From Methyloceanibacter caenitepidi (GTDB lineage Bacteria; Pseudomonadota; Alphaproteobacteria; Rhizobiales; Methyloligellaceae): 64,000 nucleotides of DNA. A model generated the notes under the pieces. The model did no database searches, was not told the DNA's origin, and saw nothing but the letters and a program-made list of their open reading frames with translations. Below, piece after piece: positions 56,974 to 64,000 of the stretch. The position numbers and the translations under genes are program-made. Numbering within the stretch: the stretch's first letter is position 1; every line of letters begins with the position of its first letter. The DNA lies in NCBI RefSeq assembly GCF_000828475.1, contig NZ_AP014648.1, positions 1,995,400 to 2,059,399 of the forward strand. Direction: 5' to 3'.

Positions 56974-57483
56974 ATGAATGTAGCTCTGAAAATTGGGGCT
57001 GAAGAGAGTCCTGTCGAGGAAAAAGACCTCAAGTCTTCTTATATCGGCTCGTTGAAATTGATCGAGCAACTACACCGGTTGCTTTTGGACGTCATCAAGG
57101 ATGAGTTCGAGCGTCTTGGCCGCACTGATGTCAATAGTATCCAGGCATTGCTGCTTTACAATATCGGCGATGATGAAGTCACCGCCGGAGAATTGACGGG
57201 CCGCGGCTATTACCTTGGGTCCAATGTTTCTTACAATCTCAAGAAGCTTGTTCAGGCGGGCTTCGTGAATCATCAGCGTTCGACCACCGATCGACGTTCG
57301 GTGCGCGTGAGCCTGACAGAAAAAGGGCGAGAAGTGTCCGACGTGGTCAACCGCTTGTTCGAGCGTCAGCTCGGCTCGCTGGAGCAGGTCGGCGGCGTCG
57401 CCCATGACGATCTCGAGAGGCTGAACAAGTCGATGTTCCGCCTGCAGCGTTTCTGGTCGGACCAGATCCGCTATCAGCTCTAA
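56974..57483 (+). CDS. ldtR: MarR-family regulator, LdtR type
   Basis: A 169-residue winged-helix regulator strongly resembling LdtR, the MarR protein that in Rhizobiales and Liberibacter controls an L,D-transpeptidase gene. The DNA-binding helices are in the segment GELTGRGYYLGSNVSYNLKKLVQAGFV and the wing in RSTTDRRSVRVSLTEKG. The ATG at 56974 has a weak TGGGG site; an upstream ATG (56962) is an alternative. An L,D-transpeptidase gene lies 344 bp downstream on the same strand, the expected target. Confidence 0.88.
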   Translation: MNVALKIGAEESPVEEKDLKSSYIGSLKLIEQLHRLLLDVIKDEFERLGRTDVNSIQALLLYNIGDDEVTAGELTGRGYYLGSNVSYNLKKLVQAGFVNHQRSTTDRRSVRVSLTEKGREVSDVVNRLFERQLGSLEQVGGVAHDDLERLNKSMFRLQRFWSDQIRYQL

Positions 57484-57827
57484 ACAAAGCCCACAACTGA
57501 AGGCTGTGGCCGGCCGGGAGCAGTAGGGCTCCCGGCAGTGCCGCTTGCCGTCGGCACGTGCCTTTAAGGCACGGCACGTAAATTCGCCTAATTTTTCCGT
57601 CACATTGCCCGAATGACACGGGTGCCGCGCCTTCGCGCGGCATCGAGGGACCAATCTAGTCCATGGGCTGCAGATTGATCGGGCGGACCGGAGCAGGGCT
57701 CACCTTGCGCTGGTTAATGGTTTGTAAGGCTTCCGCCGGATTCAATGGCGCCCGAAACGGGTAGAGCTACGGCAGCATTCAGCTATACTGAAGCGAATGG
57801 AGTTGCCGCAGCTGACGGGAGCGGCGC
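57484..57827. other. 344-bp ldtR-ldtP intergenic region with three hairpins
   Basis: No gene is seen. Inverted repeats: GCCGGGAGC/GCTCCCGGC (57513-57536), CGTGCCTT/AAGGCACG (57557-57573) and TGCCGCGC/GCGCGGCA (57623-57642). None has a T run of more than five right after it; ATTTTT follows the second at 57590. They may end the ldtR transcript or regulate ldtP. Confidence 0.5.
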
Positions 57828-59204
57828 ATGCCCAAATTGAAGGTTTTTTTTAAGTACGGGTCACGCCTGACGATCGGCGGGCTCGCGGTGACGCTGCTTT
57901 GCGTCAGCGCGCAGCCGCTGAGCGCCGGTCCGTTCAACATGTTCAAATCCCGCGACGACCAGGCAAGTCCCGTCACCCAAGGGACCACTAGCGGCAGTGG
58001 CGGTCTTTTTGGCGGCCTCTTCAACGGCGGCTCGCGCAACACGCAGCCGCAAGGGGAGATCACGCGCTCCGAATTGCCGACCGGCGATCCCGAAGTCGCG
58101 ATGATTCTCAATCCGGGGCTCGGTACGCCGACCCTCGCACGCGGAAACGTCGCGGCAACCAAGACGGCCATTCAGCAGTACGAGGCGATCGTCGCCCAGG
58201 GCGGCTGGCCGATGGTTCAGCCGGTCGCCATGAAACCCGGACGGCGTGGCACCAATATCCAGACACTGCAACGCCGGCTTCAAATCAGCGGCGACCTGAC
58301 GACCGCGTTCGAACCGGGCCGCTACGACAATGCCACGGTCGCGGCCGTGAAGCGCTTCCAATACACCCACGGTCTTCCGGCCACTGGCGTCGTGGACTCG
58401 AAAGCGACGGTCGCGGCACTGAATGTTCCGGCGAGCACGCGGCTGGCGCAGCTTCAGGCGAGCCTGAAGCGTCTCCAGAGCCTCGCTGGCAAGACGACGA
58501 ACCGCTACATCCAGGTGAATGTCCCGGCGGCGCAGGTGGAAGCCGTGCGCGGCGGACGCGTCGAGCTGCGGAATACGGCGGTCGTGGGCAAGGTCGAGCA
58601 CCCGACACCGACCCTGTCGAGCAAGGTCTCGCAGGTGAAGTTCAACCCCTATTGGAACGTCCCGACGAGCATCGTCAAAGCCGACCTGATCCCGAAGGGA
58701 CGTCAGTTCGCCAGCCGCGGAGAAGACATGCTGGCCGCGTACCATATGGAAGCGCTCGATCGAAACGGTCAGATCGTGGATCCCCGCACGATCGATTGGT
58801 ATGGCAACGAGGTCTACACCTACCGCTATCGCCAGCGGCCGTGGGAAGAGAACTCGCTCGGCTACATCAAAATCGATTTCCCGAACAAGGACGCGGTGTA
58901 CATTCACGACACGCCGCTGAAGAGCCTGTTCGGCAAAGCCGTACGCTTCGAGAGCCACGGCTGCGTCCGGACGCATAATGTCGACCGGCTGGCAGCTTGG
59001 GTTCTTGACAACAACCCGTCTTGGAACCTGTCGCGCATCCAGTCGCTGCGGCATACGTCGCAGCAGGAGAACGTTCCCGCCACGCAAACGATCGGTGTTT
59101 ACTTCACCTATATCAGCGCGTGGGGCACGCCCGACGGTTTGGTGCACTTCCGCCCGGACATCTACAATCTCGATACGCGCGGAACCTACGCCTCGAACTA
59201 CTAG
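57828..59204 (+). CDS. L,D-transpeptidase, LdtP-like
   Basis: A 458-residue periplasmic peptidoglycan cross-linking enzyme. After the signal peptide (LLCVSAQPLSAG) and a Gly/Ser-rich linker come a peptidoglycan-binding domain (about 125-200, RRGTNIQTLQRRLQI and AAVKRFQYTHGLPATGVVD) and the YkuD domain ending in the catalytic Cys379 (SHGCVRTHNVDRLA). Its position after a LdtR-type gene supports the LdtP assignment. A terminator follows at 59253. Confidence 0.92.
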   Translation: MPKLKVFFKYGSRLTIGGLAVTLLCVSAQPLSAGPFNMFKSRDDQASPVTQGTTSGSGGLFGGLFNGGSRNTQPQGEITRSELPTGDPEVAMILNPGLGTPTLARGNVAATKTAIQQYEAIVAQGGWPMVQPVAMKPGRRGTNIQTLQRRLQISGDLTTAFEPGRYDNATVAAVKRFQYTHGLPATGVVDSKATVAALNVPASTRLAQLQASLKRLQSLAGKTTNRYIQVNVPAAQVEAVRGGRVELRNTAVVGKVEHPTPTLSSKVSQVKFNPYWNVPTSIVKADLIPKGRQFASRGEDMLAAYHMEALDRNGQIVDPRTIDWYGNEVYTYRYRQRPWEENSLGYIKIDFPNKDAVYIHDTPLKSLFGKAVRFESHGCVRTHNVDRLAAWVLDNNPSWNLSRIQSLRHTSQQENVPATQTIGVYFTYISAWGTPDGLVHFRPDIYNLDTRGTYASNY

Positions 59205-59252
59205 GCGCTCAGCACGGCAGCGCGCGATGCGCTGACAAAAACGCTCAATGTG

Positions 59253-59285
59253 GGCCGTTCCGGTTTGAAGCCGGAGCGGCCTTTT
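59253..59285 (+). terminator. Rho-independent terminator after ldtP
   Basis: GGCCGTTCCGG (59253-59263) pairs with CCGGAGCGGCC (59271-59281) with one G-T pair, followed by TTTTC. Confidence 0.85.
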
Positions 59286-59393
59286 CATTTGGGGCTGTCA
59301 TTCGGGGCTGCCTACGCAGGGATGGCGGCGCGCGCCCGAAACCTCCCGCCAGTGAAGCAGAAGGGGCCTTCGAATGGGCGCCAATACAACTGC

Positions 59394-59435
59394 TTGACTA
59401 TTATATTAGTGAGGCCTAAATTAGCTATAGCTAAT
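59394..59435 (+). promoter_or_regulatory. Promoter and palindromic operator of the arsR-type/rhodanese unit
   Basis: TTGACT (59394-59399), a 17-bp spacer and TAAATT (59417-59422) form a good sigma-70 promoter. ATTAGCTATAGCTAAT (59420-59435), a perfect 16-bp palindrome, overlaps the -10 box and start site, an arrangement expected for repression by the ArsR-type protein encoded 20 bp downstream. Confidence 0.7.
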
Positions 59436-59454
59436 GAACGGCCAATAGAGCACC

Positions 59455-59772
59455 ATGACACGCGCCCCAAAGGATTTAGCCACATTCGAAGCCAATGCCG
59501 CCCTTGTGGCGGGCATCTTGCGCACGCTCGCGAACGAGCGCCGCTTGATGATCTTGTGCAAGTTGGCGGAATGGGGTGAGGCCAGCGTCAGCACGCTGTC
59601 GGAGGCTGCAGGCCTGTCCCAATCGGCAACGTCTCAGCATCTCGCCAAGATGCGGGACGAGGCGCTCGTCGATTTCCGCCGGGACGGGCAGACGGTTTGG
59701 TACCGGATTGCCGAGCCGCGCACCGAGCTCCTGCTCGGGTACCTCCAGAAGCTCTATTGCCCCAACGACTAA
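59455..59772 (+). CDS. ArsR-family repressor, BigR/YgaV/SqrR-like thiol sensor
   Basis: A 105-residue winged-helix repressor. The recognition helix region is GLSQSATSQHLAKMRDEALV. Two cysteines, Cys35 (MILCKL) and Cys102 (LYCPND), fit the pair that forms a disulfide or tetrasulfide in BigR/SqrR/YgaV sensors of reactive sulfur species; no CxC arsenic or metal motif is present. It is followed by a rhodanese with a membrane tail, as in E. coli ygaVP. The palindrome at 59420 is the probable operator. Confidence 0.85.
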   Translation: MTRAPKDLATFEANAALVAGILRTLANERRLMILCKLAEWGEASVSTLSEAAGLSQSATSQHLAKMRDEALVDFRRDGQTVWYRIAEPRTELLLGYLQKLYCPND

Positions 59773-59801
59773 CTCCAATTTTGGATCAGGAGCACCTAGA
59801 G

Positions 59802-60320
59802 ATGAGCCTTCCCACTATTAGCCCAAAAGACGCCAAGCGCCTGATCGACCAGGGCGGCACGCTGGTCGACATTCGCAATGCCGACGAACGCGCCCGCGAA
59901 CTCATTCCGGGTTCGAAGCACGACCCCCTCGCAAACCTTACCCAGCTGTCGGAGGCATCGGCGCCCATCATCTATCATTGTCACTCCGGCGCCCGTACGG
60001 CGCAGAATGCTGCGCGTCTCCGGGCGGCGGCGCCATGTGAGGCGTACATCCTCGAAGGAGGACTGGAGGCCTGGCGCAAGGCCGGACTGCCGGTGCATAC
60101 CGACAAGAGCCAACCCCTTCCGATGCAACGGCAAGTGATGATCGGCGCGGGTAGCCTGGTTCTCTCCTTCGTCCTTCTCGGGCTGTTCGTTTCGCCTGTC
60201 TTCTTTGCCTTCGCGGGCTTTGTTGGCGCAGGCCTCGTCTTTGCCGGTATCACCGGAATCTGCGGCATGGCGAAAGTGCTGGCGTTCATGCCCTGGAACC
60301 GCGGTGCGGCCAGCGCCTGA
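59802..60320 (+). CDS. Membrane-anchored rhodanese, YgaP-like
   Basis: A 172-residue sulfurtransferase. The rhodanese domain occupies residues 1-105 with the active-site loop CHSGAR; two membrane helices follow (about 110-155, with FVGAGLVFAGITGICGMAKVLAFMPWN at the end, as in YgaP). AGGAG lies upstream of the ATG at 59802. Co-transcribed with the ArsR-type sensor, it probably handles persulfide or sulfide at the membrane. Confidence 0.88.
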   Translation: MSLPTISPKDAKRLIDQGGTLVDIRNADERARELIPGSKHDPLANLTQLSEASAPIIYHCHSGARTAQNAARLRAAAPCEAYILEGGLEAWRKAGLPVHTDKSQPLPMQRQVMIGAGSLVLSFVLLGLFVSPVFFAFAGFVGAGLVFAGITGICGMAKVLAFMPWNRGAASA

Positions 60321-60681
60321 CGGACACGTCCTTCGGCTTGGCGCCCGCATCCCAATTGGATGGAGCGGGCGCACTGCGGGCCATCTTCTCCACCGCTAGA
60401 TCTCCCTGCGGGTCCGCGTTAGCGGAGCCGGCGCCGACGCGCGTCGTGCGACAGGCTGAACCAGGGCCCGAATTTCACTTGCTTGTTGGCTGGGAAACGC
60501 TTGTTTTTTATTGCTCGCCCATTATTTCGCGCAGCCACGTTCTACCGTTTGGGTGTTGCTAGCGTCGCCGCGCGACATGTGGTAGAGCCAGCCAAATCAG
60601 CCTGAACCCGCCACCTGAGCTCGTTTCAGCAGCGGTATTTCGCAGGCCCAAAACAAGTTTGAGCTCAAGGAGCAGTTTGAG
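60321..60681. other. 361-bp region upstream of glyA
   Basis: No gene is seen. A long hairpin GCGCCCGC-ATCC...GGAT...GCGGGCGC (60341-60372) follows the rhodanese gene but has no T run, so it may end that transcript only weakly. A GGAG lies 12-15 nt before the glyA ATG. Confidence 0.45.
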
Positions 60682-61962
60682 ATGACGGCCAGTGATTTTT
60701 TCAGCAAGCGTGCAAAGGATACCGACCCGGCAGTTTGGGGCGCGATCGAGCGCGAGGGACAACGCCAGCAAGACGAGATTGAGCTGATCGCGTCGGAGAA
60801 CATCGTCTCGCAGGCCGTGCTGGACGCCGTCGGAACGCTCCTGACCAACAAATACGCGGAAGGCTATCCGGGCCGCCGCTACTACGGCGGTTGTCAGTAT
60901 GTGGACGAAGTCGAAACGCTGGCCATCGACCGGGCGAAGCAGCTGTTCGATTGCGAGTTCGCCAACGTCCAGCCCCATTCGGGCTCGCAGGCCAACCAGT
61001 CCGTCATGCTCGCGCTGATCAAGCCGGGCGACACCATCATGGGCATGAGCTTGGCCGCCGGCGGCCACTTGACCCACGGCGCGCCGCCGAATGAATCGGG
61101 TAAGTGGTTCAACGCCGTCCAGTACGGCGTGACCAAGGACACCAATCTCATCGACTATGACGAGGTCGAGCGCCTGGCCAAGGAGCACAAGCCCAAGCTG
61201 ATCATCGCCGGCGGCTCCGCCTATCCCCGTCAGATCGATTTCAAGCGATTCCGCGAGATCGCCGACGCGGTGGGCGCTTATCTGCATGTCGACATGGCCC
61301 ACTTCGCCGGTCTGGTCGCCGCGGGACTGCACCCGAGCCCGCTGCCCTATGCCGACGTTTGTACCACCACGACGCACAAGACCCTGCGTGGGCCGCGTTC
61401 CGGGCTTGTGGTGTCGAACAACACCGATATCGGTAAAAAGATCAATTCCGCCGTCTTCCCCGGTCTCCAGGGCGGCCCGCTGATGCATGTGATCGCGGGC
61501 AAGGCGGTGGCCTTCGGCGAGGCGCTGCAGCCTTCGTTCAAGGCCTACGCTCAGCAGGTCGTGGACAACTGCAAAGCGCTTGGTGAGACGCTGGTGGACG
61601 GCGGTCTCGCGCTCGTTTCCGGTGGCACTGACACCCATCTCATTCTGGTCGACATGCGTCCCAAGAAGCTGACGGGCAAGGCGGCGGAAGAGGCGCTCGG
61701 CCGCGCCTTCATCACCTGCAACAAGAACGGCGTGCCGTTCGATCCCGAAAAGCCCATGGTCACGTCGGGCATCCGCCTCGGGTCGCCCGCGGGCACGACG
61801 CGCGGATTCGGCGTGCCGGAGTTCAAGGAGATCGGCGGCATGATCCTCGAAGTGCTAGATGGTCTCGTCGCCAATGGCGAGGAAGGCAACGGCGCCGTCG
61901 AGGAGAAGGTGAAGAAGCAAGCCATCGAGCTTTGCGGCCGCTTCCCGATCTACAAGGTCTAA
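60682..61962 (+). CDS. glyA: Serine hydroxymethyltransferase
   Basis: A 426-residue PLP enzyme that interconverts serine and glycine with tetrahydrofolate, central to one-carbon metabolism. The PLP lysine is Lys233 in [42 protein letters not shown] and [15 protein letters not shown] are family motifs. A CAAGGAG sits upstream. nrdR follows after 43 bp. This is the usual glyA-nrdR-ribD order of the group. Confidence 0.98.
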   Translation: MTASDFFSKRAKDTDPAVWGAIEREGQRQQDEIELIASENIVSQAVLDAVGTLLTNKYAEGYPGRRYYGGCQYVDEVETLAIDRAKQLFDCEFANVQPHSGSQANQSVMLALIKPGDTIMGMSLAAGGHLTHGAPPNESGKWFNAVQYGVTKDTNLIDYDEVERLAKEHKPKLIIAGGSAYPRQIDFKRFREIADAVGAYLHVDMAHFAGLVAAGLHPSPLPYADVCTTTTHKTLRGPRSGLVVSNNTDIGKKINSAVFPGLQGGPLMHVIAGKAVAFGEALQPSFKAYAQQVVDNCKALGETLVDGGLALVSGGTDTHLILVDMRPKKLTGKAAEEALGRAFITCNKNGVPFDPEKPMVTSGIRLGSPAGTTRGFGVPEFKEIGGMILEVLDGLVANGEEGNGAVEEKVKKQAIELCGRFPIYKV

Positions 61963-62005
61963 GCGCAGTCGGGCTTGGTGTTGACGAAGAGGAGGGCTGT
62001 CGCCC

Positions 62006-62509
62006 ATGCGGTGCCCTTATTGCGGCAGCACCAACACGCAGGTTAAGGACTCGCGGCCCAGCGAGGACAACACGACGATAAGGCGCCGCCGCGTCTGCGC
62101 GGACTGCGGCGGCCGCTTTACCACCTTCGAGCGTGTACAGCTCCGTGAGCTGACGGTGATCAAGCGCAGCGGTCGCCGCATTCCCTTCGATCGCGACAAG
62201 CTGATGCGCTCCGTCCAAATCGCGTTGCGCAAGCGGCCGGTCGACCCGGAACGTACGGAGCGTATGGTCAGCGGCATCGTCCGCCGACTCGAGAATATGG
62301 GCGAGAGCGACATCCATTCGGAGACCATCGGTCATCTCGTGATGGAAGCGCTGAAGGGGCTCGACGACGTCGCCTATGTCCGCTTCGCCTCGGTCTACAA
62401 GAACTTCCGCGAAGCCAAGGATTTCGAGGCGCTGCTCGGCGAACTGGCCGGAACCGAAGTGGAAGACGGCGAGGACGATGCCGGCAATTCGAATGCTCTC
62501 GACGACTGA
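62006..62509 (+). CDS. nrdR: Transcriptional repressor NrdR
   Basis: A 167-residue repressor of ribonucleotide reductase genes. The zinc ribbon ([19 protein letters not shown]...[14 protein letters not shown]) is intact, with an ATP-cone domain (about 46-136) that senses ATP/dATP. It is followed by ribD in 15 bp. The C-terminal acidic tail is typical. Confidence 0.97.
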   Translation: MRCPYCGSTNTQVKDSRPSEDNTTIRRRRVCADCGGRFTTFERVQLRELTVIKRSGRRIPFDRDKLMRSVQIALRKRPVDPERTERMVSGIVRRLENMGESDIHSETIGHLVMEALKGLDDVAYVRFASVYKNFREAKDFEALLGELAGTEVEDGEDDAGNSNALDD

Positions 62510-62524
62510 GCAAGGCGTGCTGTC

Positions 62525-63658
62525 ATGACTTCGCGCGATGCGCATTTCATGTCCCAGGCTGTCCGGATCGCAAGGCGCGGCTTGGGACTCGCTTGGCCCA
62601 ACCCTGCCGTGGGCGCGGTCGTCGTCGCGCCGGACGGTGAAATCGTCGGGCGGGGATGGACGGCGCCGGGGGGCCGGCCGCATGCCGAGGCGATCGCTCT
62701 GGAGCGGGCCGGTCAACGTGCCGAGGGCAGCACACTCTACGTGACGCTCGAGCCCTGCAATCACGAAGGCGGGCGTGGCGCCCCGTGCTCCAGTGTTATC
62801 ATTGCAGCAAAGGTCTCGCGCGTCGTCGTCGGCATTCGGGATCCCGACCCCCGGACGGCAGGATCGGGCGTTGAACGGCTCAGGGCCGCGGGTATCGAAG
62901 TCACCGAAGGAGTAGAAGCCGCTCAGGCGGCGTCTGTGACCCTTGGGCATCTGATGCGGGTCACTGAAGGCCGCCCGGCGGTGACGCTGAAACTCGCTGT
63001 CGGGTCCGACGGACGCATTCCTCAAGGGGATGGCGAGCCCGTTTGGACCACCGGGCCTTTGGCCCGCGCCCACGGCCATCTGCTCCGTGCGATGAACGAT
63101 GCCATTCTGGTGGGGCGGGGCACCATCGCGGCCGACAATCCGTCCCTGACCTGCCGGCTGCCGGGTATGTCGTGCCGTTCGCCTGTCCGCGTCGTGATGG
63201 ACCGGTGGCTGCGCACCCCGCCGACCGCGACCCTTTTCGAGGATGTGATGGTGCCGGTCTGGCTGCTCTGCGCGGCGGGCGAGCCTCAGCCCAATGCGGA
63301 CCTGCTGCATGACCACGGCGCGGAGATCGTGTCCGTTCCGGTCGACGATCTCGGCATGATCGATCCGCAGGATGCGCTGGAGACTCTCGCGCATCGCGGG
63401 ATCACGCGCGTCCTTATCGAAGGCGGGCCGTCGATTGCCGAAGCATTCGTCGGGGCCGACCTTGTCGACGAGGCAGTGATCTATCAAAGTCCCAATCCCG
63501 TCGGGGAGGGCGGCTTGATGCCATTTGGGGGCGAAGGTCTTGATCGCCTTGCCGAAAGCGGGCATTTCACGTTCATAGCCACGCGCAGGTTCGGTCCCGA
63601 TCGAATGACGCGCTGGCGCAGGATAAGATCATGTTCACTGGAATTGTCAGCGGCCTAG
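62525..63658 (+). CDS. ribD: Bifunctional diaminohydroxyphosphoribosylaminopyrimidine deaminase / 5-amino-6-(5-phosphoribosylamino)uracil reductase
   Basis: A 377-residue RibD catalysing steps 2 and 3 of riboflavin synthesis. Deaminase zinc ligands: His53 and the catalytic Glu55 (GGRPHAEA), Cys78 and Cys88 (LEPCNHEGGRGAPC). The reductase domain occupies the C-terminal half (AVGSDGRI, LIEGGPSIAEAF). Its 3' end overlaps the next gene by 28 nt. Confidence 0.96.
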   Translation: MTSRDAHFMSQAVRIARRGLGLAWPNPAVGAVVVAPDGEIVGRGWTAPGGRPHAEAIALERAGQRAEGSTLYVTLEPCNHEGGRGAPCSSVIIAAKVSRVVVGIRDPDPRTAGSGVERLRAAGIEVTEGVEAAQAASVTLGHLMRVTEGRPAVTLKLAVGSDGRIPQGDGEPVWTTGPLARAHGHLLRAMNDAILVGRGTIAADNPSLTCRLPGMSCRSPVRVVMDRWLRTPPTATLFEDVMVPVWLLCAAGEPQPNADLLHDHGAEIVSVPVDDLGMIDPQDALETLAHRGITRVLIEGGPSIAEAFVGADLVDEAVIYQSPNPVGEGGLMPFGGEGLDRLAESGHFTFIATRRFGPDRMTRWRRIRSCSLELSAA

Positions 63659-64000
63659 GCACGCTTGTGGGACGCAAGGGCGGCACCTTCGAGATCAAGA
63701 CACCCTACAAGAGCAAGAGCCTCGAACTGGGGGCCTCCATCGCCTTTGACGGCTGCTGCCTGACTCTTACCGAAATCGAGAAGGTCAAAGGCGAGGGAAC
63801 GATCGTAAAGGTGGACGTCTCGAACGAGAGCCTCAGCCATACGACCATGAACACGTGGGAGACGGGGCGACGCATCAACCTCGAGCGCGCCTTGGCGCTC
63901 GGCGAAGAGCTGGGGGGTCATATCGTTACGGGACATGTGGACGGCGTCGCGAAGATCGTTTCACGCTTTCCCGACGGCGACAGCACGCGCTTCCTGCTCG
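63631..64000 (+). CDS. ribE: Riboflavin synthase (alpha subunit), partial
   Basis: 123 codons of the gene are visible; the window ends inside it. It begins MFTGIVSGLGTLVGRKGG, the near-invariant start of riboflavin synthase. GGHIVTGHVDGVAKIV is the substrate-binding repeat of the first lumazine domain. Its ATG is 28 nt inside ribD, so the two are translationally coupled. The symbol ribE or ribC is used depending on genus. Confidence 0.95.
   Translation, partial: MFTGIVSGLGTLVGRKGGTFEIKTPYKSKSLELGASIAFDGCCLTLTEIEKVKGEGTIVKVDVSNESLSHTTMNTWETGRRINLERALALGEELGGHIVTGHVDGVAKIVSRFPDGDSTRFLL

Noticed and set aside
57861..59288. A 475-codon open frame antisense to the L,D-transpeptidase gene
   Set aside because: Shadow frame; the sense protein has an intact catalytic motif and signal peptide.

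Overview
The window is 64 kb of GC-rich chromosomal DNA from an alphaproteobacterium, most likely of the order Hyphomicrobiales (a Hyphomicrobium/Methyloceanibacter-like lineage is a guess from gene content, not a proven assignment). Support for this is the run rpoZ-rel-DUF2062-pdxJ-acpS-lepB-rnc-era-recO, the pairs recG/sdhE/mfd and glyA-nrdR-ribD-ribE, a MarR-type LdtR regulator beside an L,D-transpeptidase, an IalB-like secreted protein, HspQ, and an Asp-rich HemB metal site. Nearly all of it is core housekeeping DNA.

Layout. 1-6.5 kb: a DUF502 membrane protein, two tandem secreted DUF1254 proteins, three small secreted proteins and an AraC-type regulator. 6.5-12.6 kb: DNA repair (recG, sdhE, mfd). 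12.6-19 kb: a degenerate AMP-binding protein, an orphan YejA-like peptide-binding protein, IalB, HspQ, a lipid A-type acyltransferase and a UbiH-type hydroxylase whose 3' end is tandemly duplicated. 20-31 kb: a porin, TerC, a pentapeptide-repeat protein, two hydrolases, an acetyltransferase, a Sel1 protein, a macro-domain protein, tRNA-Ser, BrkB/YihY, DUF3096 and a secreted repeat protein. 31-46.8 kb: a soluble lytic transglycosylase, then the dapA-smpB ... rpoZ-rel ... pdxJ-acpS-lepB-rnc-era-recO block.

46.8-48.6 kb: the one clearly foreign piece. It is a single reverse-transcriptase gene of the Abi/UG (defence-associated) type, inserted on the opposite strand between recO and parC. It is AT-richer than its surroundings (one 60-base line is 45% GC by hand count, against 70% for a parC line) and is bounded by perfect 15-bp direct repeats, the left one covering the recO stop codon. 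Removing one repeat plus the insert would leave recO and parC about 31 bp apart. This looks like a one-gene mobile defence cassette and is the main item of interest.

48.6-64 kb: parC, bpt (N-end rule leucyltransferase), an RDD protein, a secreted sugar-binding-like fold, hemB, an extensin-like protein, an enoyl-CoA hydratase/HIBYL-CoA hydrolase homologue, the ldtR/ldtP cell-wall pair, a BigR/YgaV-type thiol-sensing repressor with a YgaP-type rhodanese and a clear promoter/operator, then glyA, nrdR, ribD and a riboflavin synthase gene cut off by the window end.
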